A stretch of 7,971 nucleotides of DNA from Bacteroides sp. CAG:709. Its GTDB lineage: Bacteria; Bacteroidota; Bacteroidia; Bacteroidales; UBA932. Each line of letters opens with the position of its first letter. Position 1 is the first letter of the stretch. The translations under genes were made by a program, and so were the position numbers. This document shows, one piece after another, positions 1 through 6,563 of the stretch. Where the stretch lies: positions 329 through 8,299 of the forward strand of contig FR882190.1 in NCBI GenBank assembly GCA_000434935.1, read 5' to 3'. Below the pieces are notes generated by a model, which saw nothing but the letters and a program-made list of their open reading frames with translations, was not told the DNA's origin and made no database searches.

Positions 1-18
1 TGGTAATCTTTGCTCGTC

Positions 19-97
19 TTTCCGGTCTAGATTCCTTTTCTCATCAGTCGTGTACGTCCAGTACACTCTTTCTTCGAAAAGAAATCTATCCTCGAAA
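19..97. repeat. Long imperfect inverted repeat centred on position 58
   Basis: A single dyad axis at position 58 organises this stretch. The core is GTGTAC (50-55) and GTACAC (61-66) around a 5-base loop. After a mostly unpaired 9-base interval on each side, a 13-base arm (28-40) matches its partner (76-88) at 12 of 13 positions. A further four pairs (19-22 with 94-97) lie on the same axis. The symmetry is directly visible; the function is not. It could be a terminator-like hairpin of an upstream transcript, a dispersed palindromic repeat, or a binding or recombination site for a protein acting upstream of the lipoprotein gene. No T run follows it directly, which argues against a classic terminator. 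Confidence 0.55.
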
Positions 98-176
98 ATC
101 CTTCACAAATCTTTACCACTTAATTTTTTAAAGCTTACTAAGTGTTTTTTTGTATGGTTCTTAAATGTTATTGAAC
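89..176 (+). promoter_or_regulatory. AT-rich leader with a possible Bacteroidetes -7 element
   Basis: This is the most AT-rich part of the window and the only plausible place for a promoter of the four-gene + strand operon. TAATTTTT at 121-128 agrees with the Bacteroidetes -7 consensus TAnnTTTG at all but the last base. I see no matching TTG -33 element at the usual distance, and the motif lies within the hairpin described at 117-151, so the two readings compete. No recognisable operator or riboswitch was found. Confidence 0.2.
117..151 (+). terminator. Possible weak terminator or attenuator hairpin
   Basis: CACTTA (117-122) is exactly complementary to TAAGTG (139-144), and seven T residues follow at 145-151. 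This is the layout of a Rho-independent terminator on the + strand. The stem is short, has only two G-C pairs, and encloses a 16-base AT-rich loop, so it would be weak. It ends 25 bases before the lipoprotein start. It could end a transcript arriving from the left or act as an attenuator for the operon; the sequence does not decide. Confidence 0.25.
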
Positions 177-1067
177 ATGAAGAAAATTTTCTATGTGGCT
201 GCTGTTGCATTGGCTTTTGCAGCATGCTCGAAAGATGAAGTCAAGCTCGACTCTCTCACCGTTACCCCTGAAACAGTTACCAAATTTACTGATGAAGTTC
301 TCCCTGAACTGTCTGTAACTGGCTCACCTTCTGATATTTTGATGGGGGGGGGTACTGTAGTTACCTGGACTTCAGACAAGCCTGAAATTATAACCGTTGA
401 TGAAAATGGTAAGATAGCATTCGCTGTAAAAGATATTGAAAATGAAGAAACTGTGACAATATCCGCATCTGCTGCAGGAAAGACCGCTACTTGTGTCATT
501 ACAGTCAAACCTCAGATCGCACGCTATGAGATTCTGGACTTTACAGCAGATTTCGGATTCAAGATGCTGGACAGAAATGTGGGAGCATCAGCAGTATTGA
601 AGGTTGGAAATTACTATCAGTGGGGAAAGAATACCCCTGTAGCTGTTGCAGGTGACGCCAAGGTCAATGCCAACTACGATGCCAATTGGAGTGCTGACAG
701 CAAAGGCTTTGCAGATTGGTCCAAGCCGGAAAATACTCCTTGCCCGATTGGTTGGGGCCTTCCTGATGATGAGCAGATGAAGGTTATAGCTAAAAAGTTG
801 GAAGCTATTGCTTTGTACGATATGGACTTGGCAACCAGGGAAGAATATGAAGCAGCGGAACTGTTGTTCAACCGCATGATGGTTCCTGCTTCAGGACAGT
901 TCGGCAAAGAGGGCAAAGAGGGCCTGTATCTTCCAGACGCATATTACTTCTGGAGCGGCGTGAAGACTAGTGAAGGGGTTAACTCATTTGAATATAATCT
1001 TTTCCCTACTTACAAAAAGAATAACCCGCTCACCTTGGCATTCCCTGTCAGATGCGTAAAGAAATAA
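177..1067 (+). CDS. Surface lipoprotein with Ig-like (BIG2-type) and FISUMP-like domains, possibly phase variable
   Basis: The start at 177 gives a compact lipoprotein signal, MKKIFYVAAVALAFAAC, with Cys17 as the likely lipidated residue; an in-frame ATG at 165 would only add four residues before it. The acidic SKDE after the cysteine resembles the Bacteroidetes lipoprotein surface-export signal. Residues about 22-111 look like a bacterial Ig-like domain (LTVTPETV near the start, VTWTSDKPEIITVDENGKI in the middle, TATCVITVK at the end). Residues about 120-296 resemble the Fibrobacter major paralogous (FISUMP) domain: DRNVGAS, YYQWGKN, CPIGWGLPDDEQ, PASGQ, YYFWSG and the terminal FPVRCVKK. Cys189 and Cys293 could form a disulfide. 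The predicted product is 296 residues. A run of nine G at 344-352 encodes part of Met-Gly-Gly-Gly in the Ig-like domain. The gene is visibly poorer in GC than the three genes after it. It sits 4 bp before the TonB receptor, which suggests a ligand-binding or adhesive partner; this role is inferred. Confidence 0.85.
   Translation: MKKIFYVAAVALAFAACSKDEVKLDSLTVTPETVTKFTDEVLPELSVTGSPSDILMGGGTVVTWTSDKPEIITVDENGKIAFAVKDIENEETVTISASAAGKTATCVITVKPQIARYEILDFTADFGFKMLDRNVGASAVLKVGNYYQWGKNTPVAVAGDAKVNANYDANWSADSKGFADWSKPENTPCPIGWGLPDDEQMKVIAKKLEAIALYDMDLATREEYEAAELLFNRMMVPASGQFGKEGKEGLYLPDAYYFWSGVKTSEGVNSFEYNLFPTYKKNNPLTLAFPVRCVKK
344..352 (+). repeat. Poly-G tract of nine bases inside the lipoprotein gene
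   Basis: Nine consecutive G residues lie within codons 56-59 of the lipoprotein. With nine G the frame stays open to 1067. With one G more, the new frame meets TGA at 383-385 (present numbering). With one fewer, it meets TAG at 358-360. Homopolymeric G tracts of this length are known contingency loci in other bacteria through slipped-strand mispairing. Whether this one varies in length is inference. Confidence 0.8.
903..920 (+). repeat. Two tandem copies of a 9-bp unit, in frame
   Basis: GGCAAAGAG occurs twice back to back (903-911, 912-920) and is followed by GGC. It encodes Gly-Lys-Glu-Gly-Lys-Glu-Gly in the FISUMP-like domain, just after the PASGQ motif. The unit is a multiple of three, so a change in copy number would alter a loop length without breaking the frame. 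Confidence 0.7.
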
Positions 1068-1071
1068 CCGC

Positions 1072-3855
1072 GTGCAAGTGACAAGATTTCTCAAGATATT
1101 AATAATCACGTTTTTACTCGGGGTAGTTTGCTGCAATGCAGCAGCCGCTCCGGGTAAATTCGATGTCAGGGTAAGCATTTCCTCCAAGGGAGAACCGCTT
1201 CCCGGAGTCGTGGCAGGATTCCCTGACTGCGGAATATATGCTGCCTCGGCGGAAGACGGGACATTGATCCTGAAAAACGTACCTGCCGGCAAATGGACCA
1301 TCACCGCGCAGATGATAGGCATGGTCGACTACAAGGCAGAAGTTGAAGTCCGTAAAGACATGGGAATCATAACAATATCCATGTCGGAATCATCATTCAG
1401 ACTTGATGACGTGGTCGTGACAGCGAAACCGAGTTCGGTGGGATCCTCTACTGCATCCACGATTTCACGAACCGCCATCGACCATCTCCAGGCCACATCA
1501 CTTGGCGATGTTATGGAACTGCTTCCGGGACAGCTGGCATCCAATCCGTCCATGACATCTGCCACCAAAGCCACGATCAGACAGGTCGGCTCCGATGCCA
1601 TGAACAGCCTAGGAACGGCTGTCGTCGTAAATGGCGCACCGGTGTCGAACAATGCCAACCTTCAAGTCGGAAACACTGCCGTCAACGGAACATTGACCAC
1701 CGGATATTCCTCTACCGCCGGCACCGGCATTGACCTCAGGCAGATATCTGTGGACAATGTCGAATCCGTGGATGTCATCAGGGGTATTCCGTCGGTGGAA
1801 TACGGCGACTTGACCTCAGGTGTCATTATCGTGAACCATAAGGCAGGTGTGTATCCGTTCCAAATAAGGACCAAGATCAATCCGACATTGACCCAAGCCT
1901 CTGTCAGCAAGGGCTTTGGCCTCGGCGAAAAAGGCGGGGCATTGAGTGCGGACTTCGACTACGCGTCGTCGTTGGCGGATGAACGCCGCAAATATCAGCA
2001 ATATCGGAGGATTACCGCTAATCTGCTGTATTCCAAGACATTCAAGGAAACCATACGGACCACGGCAGGCTTGGGCTTCTATTCGGATATCGACGCGCAG
2101 AAACTTGACCCGTCAGACGTGAAATACCAGCGCAAGCGCTCGTCCGAAAACATGGGCGTGAAGTTCAATGCCAATGTTAACTGGCAGATGGACAAGAATT
2201 TCCTCAAATCATTGAAATTCAATCTGTCCGGATCATATTCCAAGCAGACGGGATATACCCAGGAATTGCGCGGAAACTATGGCTATATGGTGACTTCCGC
2301 CATGAAGGACGGCACGGTGGCAGCCAATGTGAGCGGTCCTGTGACCGATGTCGACGGCAATGTGCTTACCAACACGGACAAGCCTGGATACCAGGCATCT
2401 ACGAACATCCTTCCTTACGAATTCCTTACCAAGATGCATACTTACGGCAAGCCGCTCAATGTGTTTGCCAAGGCCATGGCCAACATGTTCACGGAATTCT
2501 GGGGCATCGGGAACAAGATCATTGCCGGAACAGAATGGAAAACTGATGTGAACTTCGGACGTGGAAAGGTGTTCGACCCGCTCATGCCGCCGTCATCGGG
2601 ATTGCGAATGCGCCCATATACCGAGATACCGGCATTGAACCAATTCTCTGTATATGCGGAAGACAATATTTCTGCGACATTGCTGAAAAGGGAGTTGAAA
2701 GTTCAGCTCGGTGTCCGTTTCGACATGATCCAGCCAGGCAGGACCGAGGGCCGCAATGCGGTTTCGCCTCGTTTCAATGCCTCATACGACATTATCCCTG
2801 ACCGCCTGAAAATCCGCGGAGGATGGGGAATCACCTCGAAAGCTCCGCCGCTTGTCTACCTGTACCCGGACAAGGCGTATTTCGATTTCGTGAATTACAG
2901 CAATATCGGTCAGACTGGCGTGACGGAGGACCAGACCCTCAGTATGATTACGACCAAGGTTTACGACACATCTGAACCGTCATTGAAAATCGCCAAGAAC
3001 ATGAAGAGCGAAATCGGCATCGACTTTACGCTTGCCGGCATGAGGTTCTCCGTGACAGGATTCAAGGAAAAATTGACTGACGGGTACTCTTTCGGGTTGG
3101 ACCGCAGCTCATTCCACATATTCGAACTCAAAAAGTACGAGGGAATATCCAGGGCCGGCACATATCCGTCGCTGAAATATTCAAACTCTGCCAATGTCGT
3201 GCTCAGTTACATGAAACCTCTGAACAACAAGGTGGATGAGACACGCGGAATAGAGTTTGACCTGGATTTCGGACAGATACGGCCTATCCGTACCTCGTTT
3301 GTGCTCAATGGCGCGTACATGCGTACGGACATGTATTCCACTTCCGAGTCTTATTTCCAGAAAAGTCCTGATTCGGGCGGCGTGTATAAGGACATTGGAA
3401 TATATGCCTCCGGTGACGGCAGCCGTTATTCCAGATTCTCCACGAACCTGCGCGTGATCCACAATATCCCGAAAATCGGGTTCGTCATTTCAATGTCTTT
3501 GCAGACAATCTGGATCGACACCCAGGAGAATCTCGGAACAGACAACATCCGCCCTGTCGCATACCTCAGCGCATCGAACCTGAAGTATGTTCCTGTCGGG
3601 GAGAATGATACTGTCAATCCTGACATACAGAAACAGATATTGGCGAACAGGCTCATCAAGGAGTCCTATAATCCGCTGTGGTTGTGTAACTTGCGTATTA
3701 CCAAGGAGATTGGAGAGTACTTCGGCTTCACGTTCTTCCTGAACAATGTCTTCAAGACGAATCCTCTGGAAGAAAGCCGCAGGAATCCCGGATCTTATAT
3801 CAGTTCCAGGAATCCGTCACAATTCTTCGGTATCGAGGCATGGGTAAAATTCTGA
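1072..3855 (+). CDS. TonB-dependent outer membrane receptor
   Basis: This is an outer membrane active transporter powered by TonB-ExbBD. Residues 1-26 form a signal peptide ending in a run of alanines. Residues about 29-105 form a carboxypeptidase-regulatory-like domain (GEPLPGVVAGF, NVPAGKWTITAQMIGM). LDDVVVTA (111-118) is a TonB-box-like segment. The plug spans roughly 125-255 and includes VDVIRGIPSVEYGDLTSG. The rest is a beta barrel ending in the aromatic FGIEAWVKF, as outer membrane barrels do. At 927 residues it has normal length for the family. The start must be GTG at 1072 or 1078: the frame is closed by TAA at 1057-1059 and there is no ATG before residue 81. It begins 4 bp after the lipoprotein stop, so translational coupling is likely. 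No SusD-type gene accompanies it, so a starch-utilisation-type glycan role is not supported. The ligand is unknown. Confidence 0.93.
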   Translation: MQVTRFLKILIITFLLGVVCCNAAAAPGKFDVRVSISSKGEPLPGVVAGFPDCGIYAASAEDGTLILKNVPAGKWTITAQMIGMVDYKAEVEVRKDMGIITISMSESSFRLDDVVVTAKPSSVGSSTASTISRTAIDHLQATSLGDVMELLPGQLASNPSMTSATKATIRQVGSDAMNSLGTAVVVNGAPVSNNANLQVGNTAVNGTLTTGYSSTAGTGIDLRQISVDNVESVDVIRGIPSVEYGDLTSGVIIVNHKAGVYPFQIRTKINPTLTQASVSKGFGLGEKGGALSADFDYASSLADERRKYQQYRRITANLLYSKTFKETIRTTAGLGFYSDIDAQKLDPSDVKYQRKRSSENMGVKFNANVNWQMDKNFLKSLKFNLSGSYSKQTGYTQELRGNYGYMVTSAMKDGTVAANVSGPVTDVDGNVLTNTDKPGYQASTNILPYEFLTKMHTYGKPLNVFAKAMANMFTEFWGIGNKIIAGTEWKTDVNFGRGKVFDPLMPPSSGLRMRPYTEIPALNQFSVYAEDNISATLLKRELKVQLGVRFDMIQPGRTEGRNAVSPRFNASYDIIPDRLKIRGGWGITSKAPPLVYLYPDKAYFDFVNYSNIGQTGVTEDQTLSMITTKVYDTSEPSLKIAKNMKSEIGIDFTLAGMRFSVTGFKEKLTDGYSFGLDRSSFHIFELKKYEGISRAGTYPSLKYSNSANVVLSYMKPLNNKVDETRGIEFDLDFGQIRPIRTSFVLNGAYMRTDMYSTSESYFQKSPDSGGVYKDIGIYASGDGSRYSRFSTNLRVIHNIPKIGFVISMSLQTIWIDTQENLGTDNIRPVAYLSASNLKYVPVGENDTVNPDIQKQILANRLIKESYNPLWLCNLRITKEIGEYFGFTFFLNNVFKTNPLEESRRNPGSYISSRNPSQFFGIEAWVKF

Positions 3856-3860
3856 TTGCA

Positions 3861-5057
3861 ATGAAAAGATATATATGGATTTTGGCCGTGACTTCGGCTA
3901 TGATATGCTCGTGTTGGCGGGACAATGCACCTGAAAGTCAGCTGGTTCAGGATTTCAAGCTCCGTCTTGAATACATGGAATACGGGAAGACGGCGAATTT
4001 CCCGGAGCCGGTGGACGTGTCAATGACGAATACCACCGAGCAATATACTTACGTGTTCAAGAGCAACCTTGACGGAACTGTCGATGTCAATGGCGTCATG
4101 CCCGGACACTATACGCTTACTGTTTCAGGAAAAGTGGACGGAACTCATATCGCAGGATTTGTCAACTCATTGATCCTCAGGCTTGACGCCGCGCCGGAAA
4201 ACGAGGTGGTGGCGCTCTTCGCGGTGTCTTCCAGCCCGGTCATCTTCAAGGAACTCTACTATGCGGGATCATTGACTCCGACATCCGGCTCATATAGGAA
4301 TGACGGCTTCTATTCGATATATAACAATTCGGACGCCCCTGTGGACATCTCGGATTTGTATATCGGAATGAACGAAAACTATGGCGGATTGGGAGAAGCC
4401 GGACCGCTTTGGCCTGGCGAAACTGCCGGAGCATATAAGAATGTGTACCTGCAGAGTGTCTGGAAGATAGTTGCAGGTAACGGGAAGAGGGAAGTGCAGC
4501 CCGGTGAGACTATAGTAATCGCCACCATGGCGGCACCTCACAACAAGGATGCCTCCTATAACCCGGCGTCTCCGGTGGACCTTTCAAATGCTGATTATGA
4601 GGCATATGTGGTGGACCCGGAGAACAAATACCCTGACCTGCCGGCGCCTAATATGGAAATGGCATTCTGGCCGGACTATGCGTATCTGTGGCGCAGCGGC
4701 GTATTCGGACAGAGCATGGTGCTGGTCAAGGCGTCACGTGAAGAGTTCGCGGCATTTAAACAAGTTATGCTCCCGGAAACATTCCAGGACCCGTTCGAAA
4801 GCGAGGAATATTGGAAATGCCTGAAGGTTCCGTATGAATATGTGACTGACGCTGTGGATATCATCCAGAATGAGATGGCTACGTCTACCAAACGCTTTTC
4901 TCCGAAGATAGATGCAGGATATGCCACCGTGGGAAAGACATATTGCGGATGCAGCGTCCGACGCAAGACCATATCAACCGTGGGAATCCCCAAACTTATG
5001 GATACCAACAACTCTACGGTAGACTTCGAAGTGAACACTAAACCATTGTCGGAATGA
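3861..5057 (+). CDS. DUF4876-type lipoprotein
   Basis: The start at 3861 gives the signal MKRYIWILAVTSAMICSC, with Cys18 the best lipidation site (ICS-C). An in-frame ATG at 3840, inside the receptor gene, would put seven residues before this signal and is less likely. The predicted product is 398 residues. Residues about 27-125 look like a small beta-sandwich of transthyretin or carboxypeptidase-regulatory type (DGTVDVNGVMPGHYTLTVSG). From about residue 127 the chain has the features I associate with DUF4876: VIFKELYYAGS, DGFYSIYNNSDAPVDISDLY, and near the end SVRRKTISTVGIPKLMDTNNS followed by TVDF. The pattern recalls lamin-tail-like folds. It starts 5 bp after the receptor and overlaps the next gene by ATGA. 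From its place it is probably a partner of the receptor at the outer membrane, but its biochemical role is not established. The family call is from memory of the motifs. Confidence 0.85.
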   Translation: MKRYIWILAVTSAMICSCWRDNAPESQLVQDFKLRLEYMEYGKTANFPEPVDVSMTNTTEQYTYVFKSNLDGTVDVNGVMPGHYTLTVSGKVDGTHIAGFVNSLILRLDAAPENEVVALFAVSSSPVIFKELYYAGSLTPTSGSYRNDGFYSIYNNSDAPVDISDLYIGMNENYGGLGEAGPLWPGETAGAYKNVYLQSVWKIVAGNGKREVQPGETIVIATMAAPHNKDASYNPASPVDLSNADYEAYVVDPENKYPDLPAPNMEMAFWPDYAYLWRSGVFGQSMVLVKASREEFAAFKQVMLPETFQDPFESEEYWKCLKVPYEYVTDAVDIIQNEMATSTKRFSPKIDAGYATVGKTYCGCSVRRKTISTVGIPKLMDTNNSTVDFEVNTKPLSE

Positions 5058-6553
5058 AGAGCAGATCTAGAATTATATTTATTATAGCGGCTGCATGCAT
5101 GGCCGCAGCCGGAGGAAATCTGCATGCCCAGCAGACAAGGAATGCCATTGCGTCTGAAATGGAATTCACTGAGAAATCAGACTTCGGCTGTGCCGCTGTA
5201 GGAGGTGATGTCGAATCGGGCAGTTTCCATCGTCCCCAGGAGGCTTCTGACAAATATGGCATATTCTTCAAGGCGGACGGAGAACGTCAGGTCGGACTGT
5301 TCCATCTGAAAGGGAACTTTGATTTCCGTCAATCCTTTGAGAACGGAATACAATATTCCTCCACCTTCAACCCGCTGCGTGACATGCCGTACGTCATTGC
5401 CGACAGCACTGGAGGAGATTGGAGAAAACAGTATTATTCAATGTGGGTGGACATTTCCGCGAAGATTTGCGAAAAACTGTCCGCCGGCATCGGCATTGAC
5501 CTTAATGTAGGACGCGGTGCGAAAAACATTGACCCGAGGCCGCAGGCTGGCATGAGCAAAATCGGGCTTGAACCGACATTGTCCTTCAATGCCGGGGGCG
5601 CGGGCGTCTTTTCGGCCGGTTTTACGTATTATTCCTATCGCGAAAACTCGAATCTGATTTTGTATGACTCGTCCGTACCGCAGAAATTGTATCTGCTGAA
5701 AGGTCTGGGGCAATATACTTACGAGATTTTCAGCACTACGGAGCGTGAAAGGAAATATGAGGGGAACAGTCTGGGCGCAGTTTTCGGATGGCTTCTGACT
5801 CGCAATGATGTTTCTGTCTCGGCCAAGGCTTCGTACTTGAACGGCATGGAATCAGTGTTCGACATCGACTACAACAAGCCTCATTACCGTGGCAAATATT
5901 ATACGGATTCCTGGCGTGGAAAGTTCGATTTCCTGTATGATCCGGCGAATTGGGGGCTGCATGTGTCTGCGGACTATAACGGGTCTCGTGGCTCCGGCCG
6001 TGAACTTGTCCAGTATTTCAATTCTTCGTCAGATGTCAATGCGTGGGTGACAGATTCTGAAATTCCTGCACGCTATGTGTCTGTGAATCATGATGTTGAT
6101 GCGGAAGCGGGCGTGGCGCTCAAGCGTGACGGCTATGAAATATGGAGATTTGCGGCTACGGCTGGCTGGAACAGTCTTGACCAGACCTACAAGGCCACAT
6201 CGTCAGAGATGAAAGTCGTTTCTGCCGATTTCGGAGCCCGTATTTCCAGACAGATAAGGCTTGCCAAAGCGGAACTTGATTTTGCCGGTTCCGTCAACGG
6301 CCGCAAAAACCTGGATGCCTCCCTGCAATGTTCAAGAAGGGAAGCGGATGATGACAATATCCCCGTAGGACTGGTGCAGGAAGACTTCAAGATATTGAGT
6401 TCCAATGTCTTCGGAGCTTCGCTGGAAATGGGATGCGACTGGAGTCTGAAACATGCAAGAACTGTCGGCACACGCTTGACAGGATTCTATCGGTCAGCAT
6501 CTGCCGGGTTGCACTGTTACGGAGTGTCGCTTGGCGTTTCGTTCAAATTCTAA
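5054..6553 (+). CDS. Outer membrane beta-barrel protein, DUF6850-like
   Basis: The 499-residue product starts with a signal peptide, MKSRSRIIFIIAAACMAAAG, running on to a likely cleavage after NLHA. The mature chain alternates aromatic and polar residues in many short strands (for example FSAGFTYYSYRENSNLILYD, and RAVFGWLL-like stretches) and ends in YGVSLGVSFKF, with a terminal Phe typical of barrels folded by the Bam machinery. No plug or TonB box is seen, so it is not itself a TonB-dependent transporter. Its length and its place after a TonB receptor and a DUF4876 lipoprotein fit the family named DUF6850; this assignment rests on context and memory. Its ATG overlaps the stop of the upstream gene (ATGA, 5054-5057), which points to coupled translation and a fixed ratio with the lipoprotein. 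Its function is unknown; it could be a pore or scaffold for the receptor complex. Confidence 0.8.
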   Translation: MKSRSRIIFIIAAACMAAAGGNLHAQQTRNAIASEMEFTEKSDFGCAAVGGDVESGSFHRPQEASDKYGIFFKADGERQVGLFHLKGNFDFRQSFENGIQYSSTFNPLRDMPYVIADSTGGDWRKQYYSMWVDISAKICEKLSAGIGIDLNVGRGAKNIDPRPQAGMSKIGLEPTLSFNAGGAGVFSAGFTYYSYRENSNLILYDSSVPQKLYLLKGLGQYTYEIFSTTERERKYEGNSLGAVFGWLLTRNDVSVSAKASYLNGMESVFDIDYNKPHYRGKYYTDSWRGKFDFLYDPANWGLHVSADYNGSRGSGRELVQYFNSSSDVNAWVTDSEIPARYVSVNHDVDAEAGVALKRDGYEIWRFAATAGWNSLDQTYKATSSEMKVVSADFGARISRQIRLAKAELDFAGSVNGRKNLDASLQCSRREADDDNIPVGLVQEDFKILSSNVFGASLEMGCDWSLKHARTVGTRLTGFYRSASAGLHCYGVSLGVSFKF

Positions 6554-6563
6554 GAAACAATTT

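Noticed and set aside
1..112. Open frame on the - strand running off the left edge
   Set aside because: It stays open for about 35 codons from a stop near 110 to the edge, but it has no ATG in frame, runs through the dyad, and its translation matches no family I recognise.
50..238. Small + strand frame overlapping the lipoprotein start
   Set aside because: It reads through the inverted repeat and into the signal peptide of the real lipoprotein in another frame; no domain or start signal supports it.
4676..5125. Open frame of 149 codons on the - strand opposite the lipoprotein/barrel junction
   Set aside because: It spans two well-supported + strand genes and shows no motif of its own.
1072..6553. 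Polysaccharide utilisation locus
   Set aside because: There is no SusD-like lipoprotein and no glycoside hydrolase or lyase; the lipoproteins next to the receptor have DUF4876-type and Ig/FISUMP-type features instead.
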